A DNA stretch of 64,000 nt, taken from the NCBI GenBank assembly GCA_037447605.1, contig CM074811.1, positions 2,347,446 to 2,411,445 on the forward strand, in the 5' to 3' direction. The position numbers were made by a program, and so were the translations under genes. This DNA is from Zygnema circumcarinatum. Taxonomy: Eukaryota; Streptophyta; Zygnematophyceae; Zygnematales; Zygnemataceae. Position 1 is the stretch's first letter; every line of letters starts with the position of its first letter. Below the pieces are notes generated by a model. That model did not search any database. It was not told where the DNA came from and saw nothing but the letters and a program-made list of their open reading frames with translations. Of this stretch, positions 35,201-45,600 are shown piece by piece.

Positions 35201-36025
35201 TGACAGGAGCTTCGTTGAAGAGCCTTCTCACTTACTCTGCCGACAAGTGGACCGCTCTTGCTACCAATGGAGGCTTTCTTCAGGCAAGTACTGCGACCTT
35301 AAGAATAGCTGAGTAATAACTTCAGATACATATCATTCTGGTTCCATTGGCAAATGTCCATGCGTCAGCAAAGGACTAAGCACAGATGCGCAGCAATGAT
35401 GTGGATAGACTGCAATGAAAGGAATGGAAGCTCTCACCTGTAGCACTGACTGAGTGGAGCAGGCAATGCGCTGCCGGGCATGGTGCAGGTCTCAGGCGTG
35501 TACTACGCGTTTGACAACAGCCTGCCAGTTGGCTCGCGCTTTCTTGAAGCGAAGCTGCTGAACCCCGTCACGAAGTGCCTCTCTCCCATTGTGGACTCCG
35601 CGTTCTATAACGTCGTCACCAACGACTTCACGGCGGCCGGAGGAGACAACTTCCCTGATTTCAAGGCAGCCGCTATGGTCTTCTCCTCGGGACGGGTCCT
35701 CAGCGACATTGTCAACGATTACATCGGCGCCTACTCCCCCGTCAGCCCTACGATAGAGGGCCGCATCCGCGCCGTCAACGGAGCCACGGAGTCCTACACT
35801 CTCACGCCGACCTGCACATCCTCGCAGACGTGCTCCCTCACGCTGACTTCCTACGCTTGCATCGGCTGTAAGTGTCGTCCTGCCTGGACTACTCTCTTGC
35901 AGAAGGCGATCGATAAAGCGGAAACTTAGCCCTCCTTAGGGCTTTTCTTAGAGCAGGAAAAGTTGAGTTCGTCGAGGCAACTCCCTAACCTCCAAGCGCC
36001 GGGCCCTGCTGATCTGTGTGCAGAA
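31086..36025 (+). CDS. Secreted PAN-PAN-single 5'-nucleotidase, gene 2
   Basis: Predicted exons: 31086-31164, 31492-31758, 31936-32172, 32491-32586, 32980-33152, 33364-33742, 33905-34094, 34252-34507, 35026-35283, 35489-35867, 36024-36025. Spliced length 2316 nt, 771 aa. Signal peptide 1-26, PAN/Apple-like domains 27-115 and 116-194, one nucleotidase domain 195-771. Metal motifs NDIH, AGD, GNHEFD, GLGH and GGHSH are all present. The substrate motif reads NSGGIRSP where the paralogues have NGGGIRSP, a mild change. PAN exons resemble gene 1; the nucleotidase exons are of the domain-B type. Intron 3 carries the switch point, so domain A appears to have been removed by recombination between introns, leaving an in-frame gene. 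The last intron again splits the stop codon (T|AA). Confidence 0.87.
35284..35488 (+). other. GC-AG intron, gene 2
   Basis: Donor CAG|GCAAGT, acceptor GTGCAG|GTCTCAGG, at the position homologous to the other four modules. Confidence 0.85.
35868..36023 (+). other. Terminal intron that splits the stop codon, gene 2
   Basis: ATC-GGC-T precedes GTAAGTG; CTGTGTGCAG precedes AA. Splicing creates TAA. Confidence 0.7.
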
Positions 36026-36278
36026 AACAAACTATCTACGTTTGCGTGAATTCACGGGCGAGGAGTGAAGGGGCGGTTGGATTATTGTGGCTTCTTCCTG
36101 CGCGTAGAGCGAGATAGAGAGAGGCTAGCTGGTGGTCTGAAGTGTGCCCGCAGTGGGTCTTCCGGGGGCGGGGAAGTAAGGCGCGAGGTCTCCTCTCCTC
36201 TGGTTCTTAGGGTTTGCAGTCCGCCATGGCCTGCTTCACTCCCTCGGTTTGTTTGTTTTTAGGGCTTTTTTGCGACCA

Positions 36279-36298
36279 TGTACGGCATGTGCCGTACA
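36279..36298. other. Palindrome containing GTACGGC
   Basis: TGTACGGCA, a two-base spacer and TGCCGTACA form perfect 9-base arms. The half-site CTGTACGGCATGCC recurs at about 36409. Confidence 0.75.
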
Positions 36299-36592
36299 AC
36301 TTTTTGAGGTGGATAATAATAACGGAGGGGGTCCGTCGGCATTTCATTTTTTTGACAGTTTCTTAACCACTCGCACGTGCGGACGGTTGACGTTGTCATG
36401 ATTCCCTGTACGGCATGCCAACCGCCGTCGGCCGCCGGCGGTTGTTCGTACAAATTTGGTTTTGTCGTATTACCGCGGCACAAATGGTTTCTCGCCAAAC
36501 GTTGGTGAAAGTCCCCACGATTCAACCAAAACTGCCGTGTTCCATTTTCAAACAAAAAAGAAATGCCGAGGCGTAGCGTTAGCTTTTTTCTT

Positions 36593-36699
36593 GGAGAACT
36601 ATATACCGCCCCCCTTTTTTGGTTATCCCGCCACCGTTTTTTTGAAATCCGACCCTCCCATTTCGGCTATTCTGCCCCCCTCCCCCATTTTGGATATTT
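36593..36699 (+). repeat. Left arm of large inverted repeat with degenerate 22-base units
   Basis: Begins GGAGAACTATATACCGCC and runs through units of the type CCGCCCCCC-TTTTGG-TAT. It is the reverse complement of 38018-38140 apart from small indels. A further degenerate unit follows at about 36711-36735. Confidence 0.85.
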
Positions 36700-36732
36700 C
36701 GGGAGGAGATCGCCCCCCTGTTTTGAATATTT

Positions 36733-37228
36733 CTTTCCCGCCCCTCCCGTCCTCTCCCCTCCCCTCCCCTCCCCTCCCCTGCCCTCCCCTCCCCTTCCCT
36801 GCCCTCCCCTCCCGTCCTCTCCCTCCCCTCCCCTTCCCTGCCCTCCCCTCCCGTCCTCTCCCTCCCGTCCACTCCCCTCCCCTGCCCTGCCCTCCCCCGT
36901 CCTCTCCCCTCCCCTCCCCTGCCCTCCCCCTCCCCTCCCCTTCCCCTTCCCTGCCCTCCCCTCCCGTCCTCTCCCCTCCCCTCCCCTGCCCTCCCCCTCC
37001 CCTCCCCCTCCCCTTCCCTGCCCTCCCCTCCCGTCCTCTCCCCTCCCCTGCCCTCCCCCTCCCCTCCCCCTCCCCTTCCCTTCCCTTCCCTGCCCTCCCC
37101 TCCCGTCCTCTCCCTCCCCTCCCCTACCCTCCCCCTCCCTCCCCCTCCTTCCTGCCCTCCCCTCCCGTCCTCTCCCCTCCCCTCCCCTTCCCTCCCCTGC
37201 CCACCCCTCCCACCCCTCCCTTCCCTTC
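36733..37228 (+). repeat. CCCCTCC-type array
   Basis: Nearly 500 bases of C/T-only sequence built from CCCCTCC, CCCTGCC and CCCGTCCTC units, giving long false frames on both strands. Confidence 0.95.
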
Positions 37229-37439
37229 TTCCTCTCGGTTTGCAATTTCCACACAAATGACTGAGTATAAGACTCGCGATGAGCTTGTACAAGAAGAAGA
37301 CACAAGACGAATCCTTCCTTCTTGCACTACAAGAAGGAAGGATTTCACATCAAGATCGGCAAGCATAGCGATAGCCGCCGACTCTACTTGCAATGCTTTA
37401 GCCGGGGGACCTACGAGGACAGAGGTCTGGAAGAGAGTA

Positions 37440-37777
37440 GTAAGAAGAGGAATATCTCTCCTCTGCTCTTTCTCCTCTAGTCTTTCTCTCCTCTACTCTT
37501 TCTCCTCTGCTCATTCTCTCTCTCTCCTTTGCTCTCTTCTATGCTCTCTCCTCTAGTCTCTCTCCCCTTTGCTCTCACTCCTCTACTCACACTCTCTCTC
37601 TCCTCTGCTCATTCTCTCGCTCCTTTGCTCTCCCCTCTAGTCTCTCTCTCCTCTACTCTCACTTTGCTCTTTCTCTCTCCTCTATACTCTCTCTCCTCGG
37701 CTCTCGCTCCTTTGCTCTCTCTCTCTCTTCTCTCTCCTTTGCTCTCTCCTGTAGTCTCTCTCCTCTACTCTCACTCT

Positions 37778-37829
<52 letters not shown>

Positions 37830-37975
37830 CTCTGCTCTCTCTCCTCTAGTCTTTCTCTCCTTTGCTCTCTCCTGTGCTCTCTACTCTAGTCTCTCTCTCC
37901 TTTGCTCTCACTCCTGTGCTCACTCTCTTTCTCTCCGTTGCTCTCTCTCTTTCTCTCCGTTGCTCTCTCTCTCGA
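37440..37975 (+). repeat. CT-rich array
   Basis: Imperfect CTCTCTC, CTCCTCTAG and CTCCTTTGCTCTC units over about 535 bases; repeated at 39290-39850. Confidence 0.95.
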
Positions 37976-38017
37976 ATGTTGCGCTGATGTGTGAGAAGGA
38001 GAAAACGGGGGGGGGGG

Positions 38018-38140
38018 AATATCCAAAATGGGGGGGCGGGATATTTCAAAATAGGGGGCAGAATAGCCGAAATGGGAGGGTCGGATTTCAAAAAAACGGT
38101 GGCGGGATAACCAAAAAAGGGGGGCGGTATATAGTTCTCC
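38018..38140 (-). repeat. Right arm of large inverted repeat
   Basis: Ends GGCGGTATATAGTTCTCC, complementary to 36593-36610. The arms lie about 1.3 kb apart and enclose the CCCCTCC and CT arrays. A second right arm, without a left partner, is at about 39895-40014. Confidence 0.85.
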
Positions 38141-38144
38141 TTTT

Positions 38145-38225
38145 TCTTTTGTGCTTAGGTCCTTCGCGACCAGTTAGTTCCTCGTGGTTCCCCATGATGC
38201 TGATGTTGTCCATGTACATGTGATG
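38145..38225 (+). repeat. Dispersed repeat family R1, copy 3
   Basis: Blocks GTGCTTAGGTCC, CCTCGTGGTTCCCCATG and TCCATGTACATGTGATGGC. It is repeated at 40017-40100 through the local duplication. Confidence 0.65.
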
Positions 38226-38335
38226 GCATCATCGCCATCGTGATATCAATGCCACATCCCTTTCTTCTTAAAAGAAAATAAGAAGGGAAATCGGGGAAGT
38301 GGCATTGATCTCACGATGGCGAGGAGGCCATTAAA
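38223..38335. repeat. Foldback next to R1 copy
   Basis: GCCATCGTGATATCAATGCC and CCTTTCTTCTTA on the left match, in reverse complement, TAAGAAGGGAAATC, GTGGCATTGATCTCACG and ATGGCGAGGAGGCC on the right, around an A-rich loop near 38276. The local duplicate is 40098-40210. Confidence 0.8.
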
Positions 38336-39057
38336 GAAGAAGAAAGAATATAAAAGAGAGGGTTTCATTTTGCCTCCTTTTGGTCACCCTCCGGCTTCCC
38401 AGCCAATTACAAACTGGAGCCGCACCTGCGGGGGTCCCGCAAAAAAAAAATGAATGAAAGAAACCTGAATCGCGGCGGGTTTGACAACTGATCTGCGGAC
38501 GGAACTGAAACCGAATGTTTGCATGGAACGGCTCTCGTCTCCGGCACCGGCGCCGCCAGACTCGCTGTCGGCGCTCTAGTGGACAACGGAGTCCGGGGCC
38601 GCACCGCCGGATTCCAACGGCATCTTTTTGGCGTGACCCCCGCCGCCGTTCCAACCCGACAGGCATCTCGTGTCGCTTCCACAACCGACAGCATCGGCTG
38701 ACGCATCGCATTGCGGAATATTCCACGTTGACAACAGGATCTGACGTGGCCCCCGCGCTGTGGCGCCTCTCAAACCAAGAAGCAGCTTCAATTGAGCCAC
38801 GTGGCACTGGTGTCCGACGTGGCAGCAGTGCTACCGACAATTCCCCATTTCTGCGCGGCACTGTGCAGCAGGGGATCGGCCGCCGGGCGGCGGCAGCATG
38901 TACGACCGCGGGAGGCGGCTGGCGGCTGCCAGTCCGCGGCGGAGGGGGCAAAGGGAGAGGGAGAGGGAGAGGGAGAGGGAGAAGGAGAGAGGGGAAGGAA
39001 AGGAGGGAGAGAGGGAGGGAGAGAGGGAAGGAGTGAGGACTAGCTGGCAGGCGGAGA

Positions 39058-39067
39058 NNNNNNNNNN
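39058..39067. other. Assembly gap (10 N)
   Basis: Ten undefined bases. The sequence before the gap is the end, and the sequence after it the start, of the same duplicated unit. Confidence 1.
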
Positions 39068-39654
39068 CCCTTCCCTTCTTCCTCTCGGTTTGCAATTTCC
39101 ACACAAATGACTGAGTATAAGACTCGCGATGAGCTTGTACAAGAAGAAGACACAAGACGAATCCTTCCTTCTTGCACTACAAGAAGGAAGGATTTCACAT
39201 CAAGATCGGCAAGCATAGCGATAGCCGCCGACTCTACTTGCAATGCTTTAGCCGGGGGACCTACGAGGACAGAGGTCTGGAAGAGAGTAGTAAGAAGAGG
39301 AATATCTCTCCTCTGCTCTTTCTCCTCTAGTCTTTCTCTCCTCTACTCTTTCTCCTCTGCTCATTCTCTCTCTCTCCTTTGCTCTCTTCTATGCTCTCTC
39401 CTCTAGTCTCTCTCCCCTTTGCTCTCACTCCTCTACTCACACTCTCTCTCTCCTCTGCTCATTCTCTCGCTCCTTTGCTCTCCCCTCTAGTCTCTCTCTC
39501 CTCTACTCTCACTTTGCTCTTTCTCTCTCCTCTATACTCTCTCTCCTCGGCTCTCGCTCCTTTGCTCTCTCTCTCTCTTCTCTCTCCTTTGCTCTCTCTC
39601 TCTCTTCTCTCTCCTTTGCTCTCTCCTGTAGTCTCTCTCCTCTACTCTCACTCT

Positions 39655-39706
<52 letters not shown>

Positions 39707-40932
39707 CTCTGCTCTCTCTCCTCTAGTCTTTCTCTCCTTTGCTCTCTCCTGTGCTCTCTACTCTAGTCTCTCTCTCCTTTGCTCTCACTCCTGTGCTCAC
39801 TCTCTTTCTCTCCGTTGCTCTCTCTCTTTCTCTCCGTTGCTCTCTCTCTCGAATGTTGCGCTGATGTGTGAGAAGGAGAAAACGGGGGGGGGGGAATATC
39901 CAAAATGGGGGCGGGATATTTCAAAATAGGGGGCAGAATAGCCGAAATGGGAGGGTCGGATTTCAAAAAAACGGTGGCGGGATAACCAAAAAAGGGGGGC
40001 GGTATATAGTTCTCCTTTTTCTTTTGTGCTTAGGTCCTTCGCGACCAGTTAGTTCCTCGTGGTTCCCCATGATGCTGATGTTGTCCATGTACATGTGATG
40101 GCATCATCGCCATCGTGATATCAATGCCACATCCCTTTCTTCTTAAAAGAAAATAAGAAGGGAAATCGGGGAAGTGGCATTGATCTCACGATGGCGAGGA
40201 GGCCATTAAAGAAGAAGAAAGAATATAAAAGAGAGGGTTTCATTTTGCCTCCTTTTGGTCACCCTCCGGCTTCCCAGCCAATTACAAACTGGAGCCGCAC
40301 CTGCGGGGGTCCCGCAAAAAAAAAATGAATGAAAGAAACCTGAATCGCGGCGGGTTTGACAACTGATCTGCGGACGGAACTGAAACCGAATGTTTGCATG
40401 GAACGGCTCTCGTCTCCGGCACCGGCGCCGCCAGACTCGCTGTCGGCGCTCTAGTGGACAACGGAGTCCGGGGCCGCACCGCCGGATTCCAACGGCATCT
40501 TTTTGGCGTGACCCCCGCCGCCGTTCCAACCCGACAGGCATCTCGTGTCGCTTCCACAACCGACAGCATCGGCTGACGCATCGCATTGCGGAATATTCCA
40601 CGTTGACAACAGGATCTGACGTGGCCCCCGCGCTGTGGCGCCTCTCAAACCAAGAAGCAGCTTCAATTGAGCCACGTGGCACTGGTGTCCGACGTGGCAG
40701 CAGTGCTACCGACAATTCCCCATTTCTGCGCGGCACTGTGCAGCAGGGGATCGGCCGCCGGGCGGCGGCAGCATGTACGACCGCGGGAGGCGGCTGGCGG
40801 CTGCCAGTCCGCGGCGGAGGGGGCAAAGGGAGAGGGAGAGGGAGAGGGAGAGGGAGAAGGAGAGAGGGGAAGGAAAGGAGGGAGAGAGGGAGGGAGAGAG
40901 GGAAGGAGTGAGGACTAGCTGGCAGGCGGAGA
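39068..40932 (+). repeat. 1.84-kb duplication, copy after the gap
   Basis: Begins CCCTTCCCTTCTTCCTC as at 37218 and ends GGCAGGCGGAGA, the last bases before the gap in the first copy. It then continues without a break into the CCCTCC array. Confidence 0.95.
40600..40700 (+). promoter_or_regulatory. ACGTGG-rich segment upstream of nucleotidase gene 3
   Basis: GACGTGGC (twice) and GCCACGTGGC within 100 bases, followed by GA tracts and then CT tracts, in the same order as upstream of gene 2. It lies about 2 kb before the gene 3 ATG. Confidence 0.3.
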
Positions 40933-40960
40933 GAAGCAAGAGAAGAGCACTTGGCAGGTC

Positions 40961-41402
40961 AGCCCTCCCTCCCTCCCTCCCTCCCCTCCCTCCCTCCCCT
41001 CCCTCCCTCCCCTCCCTCCCTCCTCCTCCTCCCTCCCTCCTCCCTCCCTCCCTCCTCCTCCCTCCCTCCCCTCCCTCCCTCCCACTCCCTCCCTCCCTCC
41101 TCCTCCCTCCTCCTCCCTCCCTCCCTCCCTCCTCCTCCCTCCTCCTCCTCCCTCCCTCCCTCCTCCCTCCTCCTCCCTCCCTCCTCCTCCCTCCTCCCTC
41201 CTCCCTCCTCCTCCTCCTCCTCCTCCTCCCTCCTCCCTCCTCCCTCCTCCTCCTCCTCCCTCCTCCTCCCTCCTCCTCCCTCCTCCTCCCTCCCTCCTCC
41301 CTCCTCCCTCCTCCTCCTCCTCCTCCTCCTCCTCCTCCTCCTCCCTCCCTCCTCCCTCCTCCTCCTCCTCCTCCCTCCCTCCCTCCCTCTCCTCTCCCCC
41401 TC
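40961..41402 (+). repeat. CCCTCC / CTC array
   Basis: About 440 bases of CCCTCC and CTC units. On the minus strand they give a Gly/Arg/Glu frame, on the plus strand a Pro/Ser/Leu frame, neither likely to be a gene. Confidence 0.95.
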
Positions 41403-41769
41403 TTCTCATCCGCACCATCCTCTTTGCCAGCTTGCCAGCAGTTTCTTTCCCTATCTTCCCGCAACGGGGTCACTGTATGTTTTTTTTTTCTGCGTCCCAT
41501 TTTCCTTCATATCCCAAAAACCTTACTCTTATCGCACCCGCACTCCTCATCGTCATGAGGATTCCTCCATGGTTCCTTCTCTCTCTCTTTGGCGAGCTTC
41601 CTCGTCACAAATAACGGTCGAGTTGGCATTGGCCGCGCGCTTGCCTGTCACTTCATATCCCGATATATCGTTGTAGTGGTCGATACCGGCTGCGGCTCTC
41701 TTCCTTTAATCGCCGCCTCGGACCTCGCTGACGTCAGCGTGCCGCTCGCTTACTTACAACGATACTTAC

Positions 41770-41903
41770 TTGTGAGAGTAGTAAAAGTTCGCATTCGGTA
41801 AATGCAAGCATGCGATGATGTCCTTCCGGTAGCGAACATCGCCTGGATAATTTTCAAAGTATCGTTCTGGTAGAGCGTGAGGTTGTTGAAGCAGAGCTTC
41901 CAT
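41770..41903 (-). CDS. Possible orphan first coding exon
   Basis: An ATG at 41903 opens a 44-codon stretch of balanced composition (MEALLQQPHALPERYFENYP..., DVRYRKDIIACLHLPNANF) ending at a consensus donor (CACAA|GTAAGT, phase 2). A CT-rich leader and a possible CAG acceptor lie upstream on the same strand. I could not find a following exon in the next 800 bases, which are simple repeat. No family recognised; it may be a gene cut by repeat expansion or assembly. Confidence 0.25.
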
Positions 41904-42167
41904 TGTGGAAGTAGAAGAAGAGTAAAGGATGCCTGCGTTGCCAGTCCAGATGAGCACAGAATGGCGGCAGGGGAGGGAGATGGAGATGGAGAAGGGGAGG
42001 GCAGAGGGGGTCCTGGCTGAGCGACCCGCCTTCGGAGGCTCTTTTCGAGTTCTGCGGCTCGCTGGGCCGCAAACAAAGGGATCGCCAAGAGCAGTAGTTG
42101 AACTGTGCTCAGTCCCGGGAAGTTTTCGGGACTCAGGCCTTCCTTTTTCGAGGTAGAAATTTTGTCA

Positions 42168-42420
42168 GTGGCGGACCTACACGTACAAGTTGGGGGGGCT
42201 TAGCCCCCCTTCAGATTCTGAAAATTCAGCCTTTTTCATAATTTTATTTTATTTTATTTTCTGCTGAGCCCCCCCTCAGCAGAAATCCTGCATACGTTTC
42301 TGAATTTTGCGGTTTTGAAAACTCGCTTTCCGAAAGTGCAGTGGGATTGATTCGACCTCTTCGAAAAGCACGCTTGATTTAAGCCCCGAAATGGCGTTCA
42401 AATAGCCAACCCCGGGAATA
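42168..42420 (+). mobile_element. Small non-autonomous element, hAT-like ends, copy 3
   Basis: Starts CAGTGGCGGACCTACACG, then GGGGGGGCTTAGCCCCC and TTCAGATTCTGAAAATTC. It resembles 16660-16806 in reverse and, more weakly, 6375-6540. The right end is unclear. Confidence 0.35.
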
Positions 42421-42618
42421 AAGACGCTGCTTAAAAAAAAAAAATAATAATAATTAAACCTCTGTATCTGACACTTTGGCAGTCCTGAGTTTTCGATGTG
42501 TACTGGTGCTTCTCTGTCTGTTTAAGGTATTTGTTTCAGTGATTGGCCCCTCCTCCTCCTTGTGGTTTGCCCTAACGTTTCTCCCTACATTGTGCAGGTG
42601 CCCGCGCGCTCGCCAAAG

Positions 42619-45600
42619 ATGGCCACTTCTTCAGCGGCGCGTGCCACGTGGATTGTCGGCCTCGTTCTCGCTCTGGCTCTTCTCCCGGCGGCCCTTGCAG
42701 GTGCATTGCACATCCCGCTTTCAACATGGGCTGCTTCTATGCAAGTGCTCATTTGCGCCGAATCCAACGAAACTGTTTCCTTAGTTTCAATTTTCTGCAT
42801 GTTCCTTGTTCTGGTCGGGTCATTCAAATACCCCCCTTCTAAAAACCGTGCGCATTATTTCCTGTGAATGTACAGAGGATTGCAGTGCGAGCCTCCCCGG
42901 GTACCGCTCGTACCCGAGCACCGAGTACACGGGCCCCTTCTACGCGCACGACACTTTCCGGACCCCTCTGCGGCTATGCGCACGCGCGTGTGCCTTCAAC
43001 CCCTCCTGCAAAGTGTTCCTCTTCTGGCCGAGCCCCAACGCGCCGGGCACCGGCCGGTGCTACTACAAGAGCGCGCTGGGGACGCAGCGCGCCAACGCCT
43101 CCGTCACTGCGTACGTTCCATGCAACAACGCTGCGGTCGAACGTGAGCTTCGCCACCCGCGTCTTCTGTCTGCCTTGTGTGGGGACATTCACCAATGATT
43201 CGCTTTCTTTCAAGTCGTTGCAAGGCTTTCGACCATGCTTGAAATGTTTCAATAGTTACAAGGCTCACCTGCGGCTCGCATGCTTCATGTGTGCAGCCGT
43301 GTGCGGCGCCGCGGAGCCGGGCATGAAGCTGTACTTGGACCGGCAGTTCGGCGGCCCCGGCACGTACTCGACCGCGGCGGCGGCGAGCGGCGCGCAGTGC
43401 GCGGCCGCGTGCCGCCTCGACGCGAACTGCGCGGCGGCCGCGCACGACGCCGTCAAGCGCGTCTGCGCGCTCAAGCGCGCTGTGGCGCCCAAGTCGGCGC
43501 AGAAGCCCTTTGCGGACATCAACACCTACGTCAAGTGCGACCCGGGTCAGTCAGTCAGCGCTGCCATACAGAGAGACAGAGAGAGAGAGAGGGGAGAGAG
43601 GGGAGAGAGAGAGAGGAGAGAGATGGGAGATAGAGAGAGAGAGCTGCCTGCCTCACGGGACACGTGTGCACCCCTCGCGTTGCTATTCATATGCTGGGAC
43701 TAACTCCAAACAGTTTGGTTCTGCAGGCCCTTCGACTTTCACCATTGTCCATTTCAATGACATACACTCTCGCGTTGAACCGGCTGACAACAGCGGCGTG
43801 CTCAGCTGTACTTCAAACGCAGGTGAGGACCAGATAGCGGATATTCTCTCTTTCCTCTCCAAAGGAATCACGTTCCTCATGTTTCCTCGAAGGGCCGGAG
43901 TTTGTGCTACTACATTCTGAACTGCTTTTGTCGCCATGGTTCTAACGTGTCCATACTGTTTTCCAGACCTATGCTATGGTGGCTTTGCCCGCCTGTCCAC
44001 TGTGGTAGATGCGGCCCGAGCGCAAGGCCCCACTCTGCTTCTTGATGCGGGTGACGAGTTTGTCGGCACTCTGTACAGCTACTACTATCGTGGCAAGGAG
44101 GCCTACGTTCCTCAGAACTACCTCAAGATTGACGCCATGGTGAGTGGACTTTACCATCCGTCCAAGTACTTTTTTCTCATGTCCAAGCCTGGATGTGGAA
44201 GTTTTGTGTTTCTGGTTCGGCAGGTACAACACAGCAATATTGTGTAGGTGATTCGGACATTACCGGGACATGCCGGTAATTTGCATATGCATTTTTTCCC
44301 CTCATGTGGTTGCAATGCATATCTTGCTTCACATCAGAGCGTTAATGTCAGTAGTTCCTATTACCTGGTGTCCTGCATTATATACTGTGCAACTGCTTCT
44401 ACAATCTGCACGCTATATAGCCCTCAGCCACAGTCTAAGTGGCGGTAAACCGCCGCTGGCCCACGCTGGAGGGTCGGCCTTGGCTGTCAATCGGCTTACG
44501 AATCCTCATGCATTGGAGTACTTCTAGCAGGCATGCCTCCCTCCTTCCCTCATGGAGCTTCAAGTGTCCCTTTCTCACTAACTCGAGCACATGGTGCTCC
44601 CCACATTCCCAGACGCTCGGGAACCACGAATTCGACTATGGGCCCGCAACTCTCGCTTCATACGTCAAGAACCTCACGTTCCCTGTGACCACGTGCAATG
44701 TCGCCCCCAAGCAGAACAGCGAACTGTACGGACTCGTGAAGCCGGGCCCGCTGATTGTGACTCTTAGGATGAAGAGCGGCAGCTTGGTGAGGGTCGGCAT
44801 TGTGGGATGGACCATCCCCACCACTCCGATCCTGTCCAGCCCCGGACCCAACATCGAATTTTTGCCCCTCGTGTCCTCTGTCCAAGCGTGCGTGGACGAG
44901 CTCAAGAGTCAGGGAGTAGGTATCATCATCGGGCTTGGGCATGCGGGTCTGCAAGATGATGGAGACGTTCTGGTCGCAAAGAATGTCCGAGGTGCGTACT
45001 TGCTGCTCGCCTCTCGTACACCTCTTGATTCTTCTTCAAAGGCCTACTTTTGCGATTCAGATTTCCCCGTTTATTTTAGGACCGTTTTTCAACTTAACTT
45101 GGTTAAGTAAAGTGTGAGGAATGGCAGTGCAAGTTTTGGATTACTTCACGACGCACTGCTTTTTGAGAGGATGGCAGGTCTCGACCTTGTGATCGGCGGG
45201 CACAGCCACACCTTCCTCTACAACGGGACGGGCCCAGTCCTTAATCTCAATAACCTCGCCACACGTGACACTCCTTTGTCGCCAGATTTCACCTACCCAT
45301 ACCCTGTTGTAGCGGACTATGACTCGTCAGTGGTGGTGCCCTACTACCAGGCTTACTACGCGAGCAAGTAAGCGATGCAGCTAGTTTGCCTTCACTCGCG
45401 TCCCCCCTCGTCTTTGACTCCATGATTATGATGCATGGAGTAAAGTTGTTTTGATGTTTCCTTTCTCGTGGAGCTTATCAAAGCATAACGAATAGCTACT
45501 GCTGCTTTTCAAATTGTCTGGACTCCTCATGGGTGTTGGTTTCATCAGTGCTTCAAGTCAATTTTCTGTTCATGCTTACCTGTGGCAATTGCACCGTGTA

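Larger units (their letters stand above)
37218..39057 (+). repeat. 1.84-kb duplication, copy before the gap
   Basis: Matches 39068-40932 apart from about 25 bases of extra CT repeat and a 2-base G-run difference. It ends exactly at the N gap. Confidence 0.95.
36026..42618. other. Repeat-dominated region between nucleotidase genes 2 and 3
   Basis: About 6.6 kb without a recognised complete gene. In order: GTACGGC palindromes (36279-36420), an inverted-repeat arm, CCCCTCC and CT arrays, the opposite arm, dispersed repeat R1, a foldback, an N gap with flanking duplication, a CCCTCC/CTC array (40961-41402), a possible orphan exon (41770-41903) and a hAT-like element. Long frames on both strands come from the simple repeats. 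Confidence 0.6.

Noticed and set aside
36456-37556. Long Pro/Ser/Leu frame (plus) and Gly/Glu/Arg frames (minus)
   Set aside because: Pure C/T arrays contain no stop codons in these frames; no mixed-composition segment supports a gene.
40706-41676. Frames over the CCCTCC array on both strands
   Set aside because: Same compositional cause as above.
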